Source: Murdochiella vaginalis
Lineage (GTDB): Bacteria > Bacillota > Clostridia > Tissierellales > Peptoniphilaceae
Length of the DNA: 64,000 nucleotides
Reading direction: 5' to 3'
Assembly: GCF_900119705.1 (NCBI RefSeq)
Contig: NZ_LT632322.1
Location: 1,054,001-1,118,000, forward strand
In this document: in pieces, positions 44,222 to 54,244 of the stretch
Layout of the letters: each line of letters opens with the position of its first letter
Position numbering within the stretch: position 1 is the first letter of the stretch
Notes under the pieces: generated by a model
Told to the model about the DNA's origin: nothing
What the model saw: only the letters and a program-made list of their open reading frames with translations
Database searches by the model: none
Program-made: the position numbers and the translations under genes

Positions 44222-44916
44222 GCGTGCATATCGGAAATGATTGGGATGAACTTTTAGCCGATGAGTGGCAAAAACCCTATTATCAGACGCTTCGGCGTCT
44301 CTTGCTTGACGAATACAAAAATTACACGGTGTATCCGCCGGCGGAAGATATTTTTTCCGCTCTTCAGCATGTGTCCTTTGAACGCTGTCGTGTGGTGATC
44401 TTGGGTCAGGATCCTTATCATGAGCCGCGCCAAGCGAACGGCTTGGCTTTTTCGGTACATGGCGGTGTACCGATACCGCCGTCTTTACGGAATATCTATC
44501 AGGAATTGGAGAGCGACGTAGGGATCCCGCCTGTAAACCACGGAGATTTAACAGTCTGGGCAGAGCGTGGCGTGCTGCTGCTGAATGCGACTCTTACCGT
44601 ACGTGCGCATCAGGCGAATTCGCACGAGGCCATTGGCTGGCGTGTACTCACAGATCGTATTATTTCTTTATTGGGACAACGTGAAAAGCCGCTGGCCTTT
44701 GTTCTTTGGGGGCGCTTTGCACAATCTAAGCGGGCGTTGATCACCAATCCTCACGATCTGGTTATTTTATCTCCTCATCCTTCTCCACTTTCCGCGCATC
44801 GAGGCTTTTTTGGCTCTCGTCCGTTTTCTCGTATCAATCGCTTTTATACCGAACGTGGGGAAGAACCCATTGATTGGCAATTGCCGACACTTCCGGAGGA
44901 ATCGCGTGACGAATGA
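44218..44916 (+). CDS. ung: Uracil-DNA glycosylase
   Basis: This 232-residue repair enzyme removes uracil from DNA. The catalytic GQDPYHEPRQANGLAFS (with the water-activating Asp) and HPSPLSAHRGFFGSRPFS (with the catalytic His) are complete. ATG 44218 follows GGAGG and overlaps the lspA stop. Confidence 0.96.
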   Translation: MSVHIGNDWDELLADEWQKPYYQTLRRLLLDEYKNYTVYPPAEDIFSALQHVSFERCRVVILGQDPYHEPRQANGLAFSVHGGVPIPPSLRNIYQELESDVGIPPVNHGDLTVWAERGVLLLNATLTVRAHQANSHEAIGWRVLTDRIISLLGQREKPLAFVLWGRFAQSKRALITNPHDLVILSPHPSPLSAHRGFFGSRPFSRINRFYTERGEEPIDWQLPTLPEESRDE

Positions 44917-45865
44917 TTTGCACTTTCTGATTGGGGATGAAGACGATGTCAACGGCATGCGTCTGGATTCGGCTTTACCCTCGCTTTGGGACGGAGCCTC
45001 TCGCACACAGATTGCCAAGGCTATTTCTGCCGGGCGTATTCTGTTGAATGAAAAGCGCGTCAAACCGCGTACCATCGTTCACACCGGAGATACCATACGA
45101 TTGGATCCGACGTTTTTTGCGGTTGCCCCTCTATTGCCGGAAGACATTTCTCTTCCTGTACTCTATGAAGATGAAGATCTTTGGATTATCAATAAGCCGC
45201 CAGGGCTTATCACGCATCCCACGGCCAGCGTGCGAACCCATACGGTCGTGAATGCGCTGCTTGCCTCCGGGCGTCCATACTCCACTCTTTTGGGCGAGGA
45301 GCGTCTTGGCATTGTGCATCGTCTGGATGCACAAACGTCCGGAACGCTGCTTTTGGCGAAGACGGATCGCGCGGCGATCGCATTGCAGGAACTTTTTCGA
45401 ACCCATGAAGTGCATAAGCAATATGTGGCTCTTGTGGAAGGCCGTTGGGAAACGGATGGACTGGTGGTCGACCAGCCCTTGGGACGTCATCCGACGCAGC
45501 CACAAAAACAAGCCGTTCTACCGGATGGCCGGGAAGCACACAGTCTTTTTGTGACACGGGAAGCGTGCGAGGAAGCGAGCCTTATGGACGTTTGGATTAC
45601 TACCGGCAGAACGCATCAAATTCGTGTTCATGCTGCCTATTGCAAGCACCCCGTTGTAGGGGATACGGTGTATGGGTATCGCCGTCAACGTCATCGCTTT
45701 TCGCATCATCTTCTACACGCCTGGAAATTGTCCTTCCTACATCCTTTTTCACATAAAATGATCGCCGTTACCGCACCCTTTGATGAAGAATTTCAACGGG
45801 CTTTTGCTCTTTATGGTTTTGCGGAACCTTCGCAAGACGAAAACGAAACGGAAGATACGAAGTAA
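44906..45865 (+). CDS. RluD-type pseudouridine synthase
   Basis: This 319-residue S4-domain pseudouridine synthase starts with GTG at 44906 behind CGGAGG; the long frame upstream is a ung shadow. S4 is at about 17-75, motif I (IINKPPGLITHPT) at about 95, and HRLDAQTSGTLLLAK holds the catalytic Asp. GRTHQIRVHA is motif III. It likely modifies the 23S stem-loop 69 region as RluD does and follows lspA-ung, as rluD often follows lspA. Confidence 0.92.
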   Translation: MTNDLHFLIGDEDDVNGMRLDSALPSLWDGASRTQIAKAISAGRILLNEKRVKPRTIVHTGDTIRLDPTFFAVAPLLPEDISLPVLYEDEDLWIINKPPGLITHPTASVRTHTVVNALLASGRPYSTLLGEERLGIVHRLDAQTSGTLLLAKTDRAAIALQELFRTHEVHKQYVALVEGRWETDGLVVDQPLGRHPTQPQKQAVLPDGREAHSLFVTREACEEASLMDVWITTGRTHQIRVHAAYCKHPVVGDTVYGYRRQRHRFSHHLLHAWKLSFLHPFSHKMIAVTAPFDEEFQRAFALYGFAEPSQDENETEDTK

Positions 45866-45915
45866 GGAACACGTTGAGACTTTCCTTTTTGTACACTGAA
45901 GAAAAGGAGGTCGGC

Positions 45916-47487
45916 ATGTTCGCACGTACATCGTCTTGTCATTTTGAAGGGCTTGCCACGGAAGTGGTAAGCGTAGAAGCGGAAATCTTAAGAGGCTTTT
46001 CGCAATTTACGATTGTCGGTCTGGCCGGAACGTCGATACAGGAGGCCAAGGAGCGCATCCGCTCCGCCATTTATGCGATGGACGTGCGCCTCCCGCTCGG
46101 CCGCATTGTCATCAATTTATATCCTGGGGATGTGCGTAAGGCGGGGACGCAATGGGATTTACCCATGGCCGTTACACTTCTTTCCGCCATGGGGCGTATT
46201 CCCGCTTCGGTCATCGCCTCGGCGGCTTTTATTGGAGAACTTTCGCTGGATGGCCAGCTGCGCAGCGTTCCGGGAGCGCTCGCCATGGTTTTAGCGTTAA
46301 AAAACAGTGGTAAAACGAAGATTTACTTGCCGGCAGAAAATGCCAAGGCATGTCGCTCGATAGAGGGAGTAACTCTTTATCCCGTACAAACCCTTCGCCA
46401 AGTGGAAGCGGTCCTGCAAAAGAAAATCAACCTGTTGCCCCTTTGTGGTAAAAAAAATGTTGCATGCGAAGACGATACCGAACCCATCGCCATGGATTTT
46501 GCAGACTTGCTTGGACAAGAACCGCTTAAAAGACTTTTGGAAATTGCTATCGCCGGCCGTCATTCTTTGCTGCTCGTAGGATCTCCCGGCGTGGGGAAAA
46601 CTATGGCGATGTCTCGAATTCCCGGTATTTTACCTCGTTTGCGCCATGAAGAGGAAATGGAAGTTCTTCGCATGCAATCCATGAGTGGATCCTCTTGCGC
46701 CCAGCACCCTCTTCCGCCTTTTCGTGCGCCGCATCATACCATCACGCGCGCAGCCTTCTTGGGTGGAGGCAATCCGCCTGTTCCCGGTGAAATTTCGCTT
46801 GCCCATAAAGGCGTTCTCTTTTTGGATGAAATGCCCCTTTTTTCACAGGAATTGATTAACGGTCTGCGTACGCCGATGGAAGAGCAGCGCATTTTACTGT
46901 TTCGCTCCCGTCGCCGTCTCGAAGCGCCGGCGGATTTTCAATTATTGGCTACGGCAAATCCCTGCCCTTGCGGCTATAACGGCGATCCGGATCATACGTG
47001 CACCTGTTCTGTTCCGGACATTCGTCGCTATCGTTCTCGCCTTCCCGGTCCAATTCTGGATCGCTTTGACATGATCTATCGACTTACGACACCCTCTGCG
47101 GAGGCGGAAAAGGAAAGGGCTTCGGCGAATGATCCATCCGATAGCAAATCTTCTATGCTCGACAGCCGGACGATGCTTCAGCGAATCGGCCACGCGAGAG
47201 AACAACAGGCGATTCGCTATAAAGACGAACCCTTTACCGTCAACGCTCGCTTTGGAAATCAACGCGATATCTCTTTGCTGCGACCGACGGAAAAATCCTT
47301 GTCCTTATTGAATGCGCTATGCCGGAAAGAACATCTTTCTTTTCGTGTGCGTCGTCGTCTTCTTCTGGTTGCCCGAACTGTTGCGGACATGGATGGGCAA
47401 GAGGACGTGGGGGAAAGCGCGGTCGTAGAAGCTTTCCAGTATCGACGGGCTACAGAAGGATGGGGAGACGGAACGCTTTCTGTATGA
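45916..47487 (+). CDS. ComM/YifB-family Mg-chelatase-like AAA ATPase
   Basis: This 523-residue protein has the N-terminal Lon-like domain of ComM ([20 protein letters not shown]), Walker A GSPGVGKT, Walker B FLDEMP, the finger [13 protein letters not shown] and a C-terminal Mg_chelatase_C domain. ComM helicases aid branch migration in transformation. AAGGAGG precedes ATG 45916. Unlike many ComM operons, dprA is not adjacent. Confidence 0.92.
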   Translation: MFARTSSCHFEGLATEVVSVEAEILRGFSQFTIVGLAGTSIQEAKERIRSAIYAMDVRLPLGRIVINLYPGDVRKAGTQWDLPMAVTLLSAMGRIPASVIASAAFIGELSLDGQLRSVPGALAMVLALKNSGKTKIYLPAENAKACRSIEGVTLYPVQTLRQVEAVLQKKINLLPLCGKKNVACEDDTEPIAMDFADLLGQEPLKRLLEIAIAGRHSLLLVGSPGVGKTMAMSRIPGILPRLRHEEEMEVLRMQSMSGSSCAQHPLPPFRAPHHTITRAAFLGGGNPPVPGEISLAHKGVLFLDEMPLFSQELINGLRTPMEEQRILLFRSRRRLEAPADFQLLATANPCPCGYNGDPDHTCTCSVPDIRRYRSRLPGPILDRFDMIYRLTTPSAEAEKERASANDPSDSKSSMLDSRTMLQRIGHAREQQAIRYKDEPFTVNARFGNQRDISLLRPTEKSLSLLNALCRKEHLSFRVRRRLLLVARTVADMDGQEDVGESAVVEAFQYRRATEGWGDGTLSV

Positions 47488-47532
47488 ACATGCGATTGTG
47501 GTGTAATTCCATTCAAATTATGCCCGTAAGAA

Positions 47533-47561
47533 TTGTATCGATTCCGCGGGACTGGTATAAT
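47533..47561 (+). promoter_or_regulatory. Strong promoter for efp-nusB-xseAB
   Basis: TTGTAT at 47533-47538, a 17-base spacer and TATAAT at 47556-47561 with a TGG extension stand 28 bases before the efp ATG. Confidence 0.88.
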
Positions 47562-47588
47562 TACAGCATCAAAACTAGAGGAGGGTTT

Positions 47589-48146
47589 ATGCTTTCTGCC
47601 AACGATTTACGAAAAGGAACGACATTTGTTTACGACAATGATGTGTACGAAATTATTGATTTCCAACACGTCAAACCTGGTAAAGGAGCCGCTTTCGTAC
47701 GTGCTAAAATTCGCTCGGTCATGAGCGGTGGATCGAAGGATGTTACCTTCAATCCCAATGATAAATTTGAAGAAGCACGCATTGAAACAAAGGAAATGCA
47801 GTATCTCTATTCCGATGGCGCCCTGTATTATTTTATGGATCCGGAATCCTATGAGCAGTTCGCTTTAGAAGGCGATGTGGCTTCGGATGCGATGAAGTTT
47901 ATCCGTGAAAGCGACACAGCCATCATGCGATTCTATCAGGGAAAGGCTTTTAATGTTCAGCCACAGAACTTTGTGGAATTGGAAGTCACCCAGACCGAAC
48001 CGGGCGTTCGCGGAGATACCGCCTCCAATACCACAAAACCGGCGACTGTCGAAACAGGAGCGACCATCAATGTTCCGCTCTTTGTCAACATCGGCGATAA
48101 GATCAAGATTGACACCCGCACGGGCGATTATCTTTCCCGCGTATAA
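47589..48146 (+). CDS. efp: Elongation factor P
   Basis: This 185-residue factor relieves ribosome stalling on polyproline stretches. The normal three-domain layout is seen: KOW ([30 protein letters not shown]), with the modifiable Lys in the [10 protein letters not shown] loop, then two OB domains ending in [13 protein letters not shown] 47589 follows GAGGAGG; a longer frame starts inside comM and is rejected. It leads the next genes. Confidence 0.95.
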   Translation: MLSANDLRKGTTFVYDNDVYEIIDFQHVKPGKGAAFVRAKIRSVMSGGSKDVTFNPNDKFEEARIETKEMQYLYSDGALYYFMDPESYEQFALEGDVASDAMKFIRESDTAIMRFYQGKAFNVQPQNFVELEVTQTEPGVRGDTASNTTKPATVETGATINVPLFVNIGDKIKIDTRTGDYLSRV

Positions 48147-48147
48147 C

Positions 48148-48627
48148 ATGAGACGGCAAGAACAACGAGAGTGGCTTGTGCGCCTGGTTTATGCGCAGGA
48201 CATGAATAGCGACGATGCATTTGATGCAAAGCGTCTTTTACGGGAACAGGCGTTACCGGAAGACAATGCCTATTTGCAGGATTCCCTCAACCTTCTTCAC
48301 TTGCATCAGGAGCAGGTGGATCATATCATTGAGGCCTACCTTCATGACTGGACGACGGAACGTTTACATGCCGTGGATCGCGCTATTTTGCGCGTTGCGG
48401 TGAACGAAATACTTTTTACCGACTTTGCTCCGATCGTGGTTACGATTCATGAATGTGTGGGCATTGCCAAGCGCTATTCCGATGCCGAGGCGTATAAGTT
48501 TATAAACGGCGTGCTTTCCTCGTTACTCAAGGATATGCGTCAGGGGCTTCTTTCGAAACGTTTTGGCATCGAGATCCATCCGCAGAAGATTGCCGAAGCA
48601 TCTTCCTCATCGGACACCGAGCAATGA
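48148..48627 (+). CDS. nusB: Transcription antitermination factor NusB
   Basis: This 159-residue helical protein binds boxA RNA with NusE in ribosomal RNA antitermination. The family blocks are VRLVYAQDM, DRAILRVAVNEIL and HECVGIAKRYSDAEAYKFINGVLSSL. It starts one base after the efp stop (TAACATG). The xseA start overlaps its stop. Confidence 0.95.
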   Translation: MRRQEQREWLVRLVYAQDMNSDDAFDAKRLLREQALPEDNAYLQDSLNLLHLHQEQVDHIIEAYLHDWTTERLHAVDRAILRVAVNEILFTDFAPIVVTIHECVGIAKRYSDAEAYKFINGVLSSLLKDMRQGLLSKRFGIEIHPQKIAEASSSSDTEQ

Positions 48628-49820
48628 AGCCGCTTCGCATCTCCGAATTGCTTCGCTATTTGGATCGCGTTATACGGGATGATCCCATTCTGCGGCGCGT
48701 ACAAGTGGAAGGCGAAATCGCAAATATATCACGCAATCGCTATGTCTATTTTGACCTGAAGGACGAGCAGGCACTCGTACATTGTGTGGATTTTGATGGC
48801 GTTCTGCCGGAAACCATCCAGAACGGGGCGCATGTGATCCTTCTCGCTTCCACGATGGTCTATCCGCAACAGGGAAAATTGGAGCTACGGGCCATTTCGT
48901 TGGAAGAAAAAGGGCGTGGACAGGCACTTTTGGCTTTGGAAGAGCGCAAGCGCAAGCTGGAAAAGGAAGGGCTCTTTCGTCCGGAACGAAAGCGTCCTCT
49001 TCCTCGCTATCCTCGGTTGATCGGACTGATCACCTCCGCAGGAGGGGCAGTATTGCATGACTTTTCCAACGAGGTGAACCGCCGTTATCCTTTGGCACAT
49101 ATTGTTCTCTCCGCTGCATCCGTGCAAGGAAATAACGCTGCCGAGGAGATTCGGGGCGCTCTTCGAGCATTGCTGCAGGGTTCGGAACAATCGGTCCCGG
49201 ATCTGATCGTCATTGCGCGAGGGGGAGGCTCGGCCGAAGATCTCAGTGCTTTTCAAGACGAGAAGCTGGTGCGCGATCTGGCGGCTTGTCCAGTTCCGGT
49301 GATATCGGCCATCGGACACCAGGTGGATACCACTTTATGCGATCTCGTGGCCGACAGTCGTGCCTCGACACCTACGGAAGCCGCGATATTAGCTACACCG
49401 GATGGACGTGTGTTGCATCAGTTCATCGATGAGCGCCTACGTCAGCTGTCATTACATCTGCAGCGTACGATGACAAGGCGTGCACTGGCCCTGGAGAATT
49501 TGCAGCGGCGTGTGGAAGCCAGACGTCCCGGTCGACAAATCGAAGAGCAAAAACGAAAGCTGCAGGAAAAATGCTATCGCCTGCAAGCCACGTTTCAGCA
49601 AAGGCTGCAGCGCTTACGCCGCACGATTGATAGCCGGATCAAAGAAAGTGCGATGATACGGGAAAAACGGTTGGCACAGACGTCCTGGCAGGTGCGCGAT
49701 CTTTCCAACCATCCGGTTTTAGCCGGCGAATTGCGAGTAGGCTCCACGTATTCTTTGGAGTCCGGCTTGTATCGGTATCGTGTCTCGGTAGAGAAAAAGG
49801 AGAAGAAGGATGTCCTTTAA
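48624..49820 (+). CDS. xseA: Exodeoxyribonuclease VII large subunit
   Basis: This 398-residue protein has an N-terminal OB fold (VEGEIANISRNRYVYFDLKDEQA), a nuclease core with LIGLITSAGGAVLHDF, ARGGGSAEDLSAF and SAIGHQVDTTLCDLVAD, and a C-terminal coiled coil. It forms a complex with the small subunit encoded next. Confidence 0.95.
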   Translation: MKPLRISELLRYLDRVIRDDPILRRVQVEGEIANISRNRYVYFDLKDEQALVHCVDFDGVLPETIQNGAHVILLASTMVYPQQGKLELRAISLEEKGRGQALLALEERKRKLEKEGLFRPERKRPLPRYPRLIGLITSAGGAVLHDFSNEVNRRYPLAHIVLSAASVQGNNAAEEIRGALRALLQGSEQSVPDLIVIARGGGSAEDLSAFQDEKLVRDLAACPVPVISAIGHQVDTTLCDLVADSRASTPTEAAILATPDGRVLHQFIDERLRQLSLHLQRTMTRRALALENLQRRVEARRPGRQIEEQKRKLQEKCYRLQATFQQRLQRLRRTIDSRIKESAMIREKRLAQTSWQVRDLSNHPVLAGELRVGSTYSLESGLYRYRVSVEKKEKKDVL

Positions 49821-50046
49821 CGGCACATTTGAAGAAGGCTTGCAGCGTCTTGATGAATTGACAAAAGAGCTGAATCGTGATGATTTGACGCTGGAGGAAT
49901 CCACCGTTCTCTATAAGGAAGCACGAGAGCTGGGCGAAGCCTTGCACCGTCTTTTAGATCAGGCGGAGCTTGTGGTACGGGATGTGGATGAAAAGAGTAT
50001 TCCGGTGCTTTTGGATCAGAAAGACACGAACCATGCAGAAGAATGA
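49810..50046 (+). CDS. xseB: Exodeoxyribonuclease VII small subunit
   Basis: This 78-residue helical protein (FEEGLQRLDELTKELNRDDLTLEESTVLYKEA) is the XseB subunit. It overlaps xseA by 11 bases and ispA by 14 bases. Confidence 0.94.
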   Translation: MSFNGTFEEGLQRLDELTKELNRDDLTLEESTVLYKEARELGEALHRLLDQAELVVRDVDEKSIPVLLDQKDTNHAEE

Positions 50047-50866
50047 ATGGATTTCGTCCGTTTTTCTGCCTCGCTTACAGGAACATCTTCATTCCCTAGG
50101 CGGCCTTAAAAGTGTATTCTATGCTACCGACGGCGGAAAGCGCATACGCCCGCAAATGGTGTATTTAGGGGCTTTTGCGATGCAAGGGGATACCTTTTCT
50201 CCGGCTGTTTCGTCAGCCCTAGCGGATTGTGCTTGTGCCGTCGAGCTGGTTCATGCCCATTCGCTGGTGCATGATGATCTGCCCTGTATGGATAACGATA
50301 CGTATCGTCGCGGAAAGCTGAGCGTTCACGCGGCTTTCGGTGAAGCGGAAGCCTTGCTTTGTGGAGATGCACTCTTAAACGGCGCGTATGAGGTGCTGTT
50401 TTCCGCCATGGATACTGCGGAGGAATCTCTCCAAAAACGCTTGGGGAAAGCCGGCACTTTGCTCAGTCGGATGACCGGGTTACGTGGGATGATCGGCGGA
50501 CAGGTTTTGGATATGCAACCGCGCTTTGCGAATGCGCAGGCGCTTTGCGAGATGGTAGAGAAAAAAACCGGCGCGCTGTTTTCTGCCTCCTGCGGGATGG
50601 GCGCCATTCTTTCCGGTGCGAATGCCGAAGAGGCGGATGCGGCCATTCAATTTGGTCGCCTGTACGGCTTGGCCTTTCAGCTAAAGGATGATGAGGGTGA
50701 CCTGGAACAGGACATCCGCGAACAGAAGCAAACGTATTACACCGCTCTGGGTGATGAGGTGGCTTCACGAAGAAACGAGCTGTATTCTTCGGCTGTTTCC
50801 TTAACAAAGTTTTTTCCTTACGGTGAAGTGTTAACGGATGCATTTTCTGATTTGCTTGATAAATAA
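50033..50866 (+). CDS. ispA: Farnesyl/geranylgeranyl diphosphate synthase
   Basis: This 277-residue prenyltransferase has both aspartate-rich motifs: HDDLPCMDND (DDxxxxD) and LKDDEGDLEQD. GGKRIRP and HAHSLVHDD are other conserved parts. It makes C15 or C20 diphosphates for cell-wall and quinone carriers. The dxs and tlyA genes, usual neighbours on its 3' side, are missing; argR follows instead. ATG 50033 lies inside the end of xseB. Confidence 0.93.
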   Translation: MQKNEWISSVFLPRLQEHLHSLGGLKSVFYATDGGKRIRPQMVYLGAFAMQGDTFSPAVSSALADCACAVELVHAHSLVHDDLPCMDNDTYRRGKLSVHAAFGEAEALLCGDALLNGAYEVLFSAMDTAEESLQKRLGKAGTLLSRMTGLRGMIGGQVLDMQPRFANAQALCEMVEKKTGALFSASCGMGAILSGANAEEADAAIQFGRLYGLAFQLKDDEGDLEQDIREQKQTYYTALGDEVASRRNELYSSAVSLTKFFPYGEVLTDAFSDLLDK

Positions 50867-50887
50867 TGGTTGGCGGAGGAAAAGAAA

Positions 50888-51340
50888 ATGAAAAAATACA
50901 ATCGACAGCGCCTGATCCTCGATCTGATCGAACAACAGGAAGTACAGACCCAGGAAGGCTTGGCGGAGCTTTTGCGTGGGCATGGCGTTCATGCCACGCA
51001 GGCTACCATTTCCCGCGATATCAAAGAGCTTCGCATTTCCAAGGTGCAAACCGTAAAAGGAGATTACAAGTATACGGTTCTGGATTCCGTGCATGATTCG
51101 CTCAATGAGCGTCTGCATAAAATTCTTCGCTCGGCGATACTCAGTGTTTACCATAATGGCAACATGGTGATTATCGAGACGGTAATCTATTGTGCACCGG
51201 TCGTTTCCATGACGATTACAAATGCCAAACTGGATCATGTTGCTGGTATTGTTGCAGGCGTCGACACACTCTTTATTGCGCCGACGGATATTGCTGAGTT
51301 GGATCAGCTGGTAAAAGATATCGAGGAGTTCATTCAATAA
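50888..51340 (+). CDS. argR: Arginine repressor ArgR/AhrC
   Basis: This 150-residue regulator has an N-terminal winged helix (QRLILDLIEQQEVQTQEGLAEL followed by ATQATISRDIKELRI) and a C-terminal oligomerisation/arginine-binding domain ending in AGVDTLFIAPTDI. ATG 50888 follows GGAGGAAAAG; a TTG six codons earlier covers that site and is rejected. It lies before recN as in many Firmicutes; whether it represses arginine genes here cannot be seen. Confidence 0.93.
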   Translation: MKKYNRQRLILDLIEQQEVQTQEGLAELLRGHGVHATQATISRDIKELRISKVQTVKGDYKYTVLDSVHDSLNERLHKILRSAILSVYHNGNMVIIETVIYCAPVVSMTITNAKLDHVAGIVAGVDTLFIAPTDIAELDQLVKDIEEFIQ

Positions 51341-53046
51341 TGCTTACCGAGCTGCGGATTCGACACTTTGCTTTGCTGGATACGGTGAAGGTTTCCTTTC
51401 CTTCCGGTGAATCCGTAGTAACCGGAGAGACGGGGTCCGGAAAGAGCCTTTTTGTGGATGCTCTGGATTTTTTGCGCGGCGCACGAGCAGATAAACGCGT
51501 ATTGCATGGTGACGAAACGGCTGTGGTCGAGGGGTGTTTTACTTGGTCAGAAGAGGAGAGCGCTACAGAGGCCGCCCTGCGCGAGCATTTTGAAGAGCTG
51601 GGTATTCCGTTGGAGGATCGCCTGCTCATCGCACGGCGCGAAATTTCTCCTAAAGGGTCGCGACAACGTCTGAATGACGTGACCGTTACGTTACAGTCCT
51701 ATCGACTCGTCATGGAAATACTTTTGGATATTCATGCGCAAAACGCACAGAGTCTTCTAAAGAGTCCGCGCACGTATCTGCCTCTTTTAGATAGCTTTAT
51801 CGGCGCACAGGCCGAAAAGGAAAAGAGCGATTTGCGGGATGTGCTTTTAAAGCAACGACATGTGCAGGAGCAATTGGATCGTCTCGCGCTTTCTCCCGAT
51901 GAAGTGCTGCGAGAAAGGGATCTGCTTCGTTATCAAATTCAGGAGATCGATTCCGCCGATTTACCGAACCTGGATGAAGAGGAATTGGAGAGGGAATATA
52001 AAGCGCTGGTCTCGGCGACAGAACGCTTACAATTGGCCAATCGTCTCTACGGTGGCATCAGCGGTGATCGGGGCCTGCGCGATGCGTTGTTGAGCTGTGC
52101 GCAAACCTTCGATCAGCTTTCCCATAAGGATGAGGGGACTTCCTTCCTTCGTGATCGTATGTGGCAGATGGAAGCGGATATGGAAGCGCTGCAGGAGGAT
52201 CTGGAAAACTACCGCAATACGATTGTGATTGACCCGCAGCGTATAGAAGAAGTGGATCAAATTTTCCAATTGTTGCAGATGCTTCGACGAAAATATGGAC
52301 AACAAAATGAAGCAATTCTCGCTTTCCGCGATCAGGCGGCTCATCGGCTGGAATTGCTCAATCATATTGAACAGGAGCGAAAAACGCTTCAGGAAAAACA
52401 GGCGGCCCTTACACGGCAGCTGCAGGAAAAAGCGGATGCACTGCATGTGCTTCGCGTAAACGCTGCCGAAAAGCTGGAAAAGCGGGTAAAGGAAGAATTG
52501 CTCGAAATGGCCATTCGCCAGATTGCTTTTACGATTCCTATCACCAAAACGCAAACGATCGGAGCGAATGGACAAGACGTGGTAGATTTTCAAATCTCTA
52601 CCAATCCGGGGGAGCCGATGCTTTCGCTTTCCGATGTGGCCAGTGGCGGTGAAATGTCGCGTTTCATGCTGGCTTTAAAAATCATCGCATCCGAAATCAC
52701 CGCCATGCCGACGCTGGTTTTTGATGAAATTGATACGGGTATCAGCGGACGAACGGCACAGGTTGTTGCGGAAAAATTGTCACGCTTAACGGATCGACAT
52801 CAGGTGATCGTCATCACGCATCTTCCGCAGATTGCAGCTTTGGCGGATGCGCATTATGCGATGACGAAGGAGACCCGCAAGAATGAGACCATGTCTTTTT
52901 TAAGCGAATTAGATTCTGCTGGGCGAATTGCCGAGCAAGCACGTCTTCTCGGCGGGGTACAGATTACCGAGGTGACCCGAAAGGGCGCAAAGGAAATGAT
53001 TGAACAGGCACGCCAGTGGAAGCGTGAACGAAAGGGCTGGTCATGA
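51340..53046 (+). CDS. recN: DNA repair protein RecN
   Basis: This 568-residue SMC-like ATPase has N-terminal Walker A (GETGSGKSLF), coiled coils in the middle (about 150-370), signature SGGEMSRFMLALK and Walker B LVFDEIDTGISG. It binds broken DNA ends. The ATG shares one base with the argR stop. Confidence 0.95.
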   Translation: MLTELRIRHFALLDTVKVSFPSGESVVTGETGSGKSLFVDALDFLRGARADKRVLHGDETAVVEGCFTWSEEESATEAALREHFEELGIPLEDRLLIARREISPKGSRQRLNDVTVTLQSYRLVMEILLDIHAQNAQSLLKSPRTYLPLLDSFIGAQAEKEKSDLRDVLLKQRHVQEQLDRLALSPDEVLRERDLLRYQIQEIDSADLPNLDEEELEREYKALVSATERLQLANRLYGGISGDRGLRDALLSCAQTFDQLSHKDEGTSFLRDRMWQMEADMEALQEDLENYRNTIVIDPQRIEEVDQIFQLLQMLRRKYGQQNEAILAFRDQAAHRLELLNHIEQERKTLQEKQAALTRQLQEKADALHVLRVNAAEKLEKRVKEELLEMAIRQIAFTIPITKTQTIGANGQDVVDFQISTNPGEPMLSLSDVASGGEMSRFMLALKIIASEITAMPTLVFDEIDTGISGRTAQVVAEKLSRLTDRHQVIVITHLPQIAALADAHYAMTKETRKNETMSFLSELDSAGRIAEQARLLGGVQITEVTRKGAKEMIEQARQWKRERKGWS

Positions 53047-53600
53047 GCGAGGAGAGAAACAACATCGAACGCACGATCAAAACGGAAGAAATCTATGACG
53101 GACGAATTGTCCATCTTCGCGTCGAAACGGTGGAATTGCCCAATATGGTTTATGCCAAACGGGAGATTGTATCGCATCAACGCGGCGTGGGCATGATTGT
53201 TTTAAAAGACGAAAACACGATGCTGATGGTACGTCAGTATCGAATTGCCGTGCGGGAGTCGCTTCTGGAAATTCCTGCCGGATTGGTTGAACCGGGTGAA
53301 TCACCGCGTGATGCGGCACAGCGAGAATTGCAGGAAGAGGTTGGGGTAAGAGCAAATCAATTGGAGTACTTGATGGATGCCTACGCTTCTCCGGGTTTTA
53401 CGGATGAAAAGCTCAGCCTTTTTCTGGCACAGGATCTCGAAACGTCCAAGCTTCCCTTGGATTCTACGGAATTTTTAACCTTTGAAGAGCATAATGTAGA
53501 AGAACTGTATCGTATGGTGCTGAATTTTGAAATCGTGGATGCCAAAACTATCATCGCGATCTTATATGCCCATCAACTTCGCACGGCGGGGCAGAAATAG
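53043..53600 (+). CDS. NUDIX hydrolase, ADP-ribose pyrophosphatase-like
   Basis: This 185-residue protein has a complete NUDIX box (GLVEPGESPRDAAQREL, then QEEVG) with the E-rich metal-binding helix. The wider context, MVRQYRIAVRESLLEIPAG, matches ADP-ribose or GDP-sugar pyrophosphatases. Its start overlaps the recN stop. Confidence 0.9.
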   Translation: MSEERNNIERTIKTEEIYDGRIVHLRVETVELPNMVYAKREIVSHQRGVGMIVLKDENTMLMVRQYRIAVRESLLEIPAGLVEPGESPRDAAQRELQEEVGVRANQLEYLMDAYASPGFTDEKLSLFLAQDLETSKLPLDSTEFLTFEEHNVEELYRMVLNFEIVDAKTIIAILYAHQLRTAGQK

Positions 53601-53612
53601 AACGGATAACCT

Positions 53613-54227
53613 ATGTTTGGGGAAAACTTCTCATTGATACAAACCATCACATCGTTGCTTGCTATTACCTATACCATTGTTTCTCACGAATGTGCACATG
53701 GACTTGTCGCGTATTGGAACGGCGATGCGACGGCGAAGGAAGCCGGACGATTGACACTCAACCCGATTCCACATATCGATCCGATCGGATTAGCATCCCT
53801 GTTAATTTTCCGTTTCGGATGGGCCAAGCCGGTTCCCATCAATCCCAATCGATTCCGTCATGAGCGCTTGGGGATGCTTACGACCTCTCTGGCCGGTGTG
53901 ACGGTGAATTTTTTGAGTGCTGTGATGGCGGCGATTTTGCTTCCGCGCATTCAAAATGCAGACCTGCAGCTTCTGTTCGTGCAGATCATGATGTATGGTG
54001 TGTTTTTTTGCGTATTCAATCTGATGCCGATTCCGCCTTTGGACGGATCCAAAGTGATTCTAACGTTTTTGCCGAAACAGTGGCAGTATCAAATCTATCG
54101 ACTGGAGCGCTATTCGCAGTGGCTCTTGCCAATTCTCGTCTTTAGCGGCCTGTTCAGTCGTATTGCACAGCCGATTACGGAGGCCCTCATAAACGGAATG
54201 CTCGATCTATCGTATTCGTTGTTATAA
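53613..54227 (+). CDS. M50-family membrane metalloprotease (site-2 protease-like)
   Basis: This 204-residue membrane protein has HECAH (HExxH zinc motif) in the first helix, GDATAKEAGRLTLNPIPHIDPIG, and a later NLMPIPPLDGSK motif with the third zinc ligand. It is the short rhomboid-sized S2P type without a PDZ domain. The substrate is unknown. It lies 12 bases after the NUDIX gene. Confidence 0.9.
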   Translation: MFGENFSLIQTITSLLAITYTIVSHECAHGLVAYWNGDATAKEAGRLTLNPIPHIDPIGLASLLIFRFGWAKPVPINPNRFRHERLGMLTTSLAGVTVNFLSAVMAAILLPRIQNADLQLLFVQIMMYGVFFCVFNLMPIPPLDGSKVILTFLPKQWQYQIYRLERYSQWLLPILVFSGLFSRIAQPITEALINGMLDLSYSLL

Positions 54228-54244
54228 AAACGGAAGGGGAAGCC

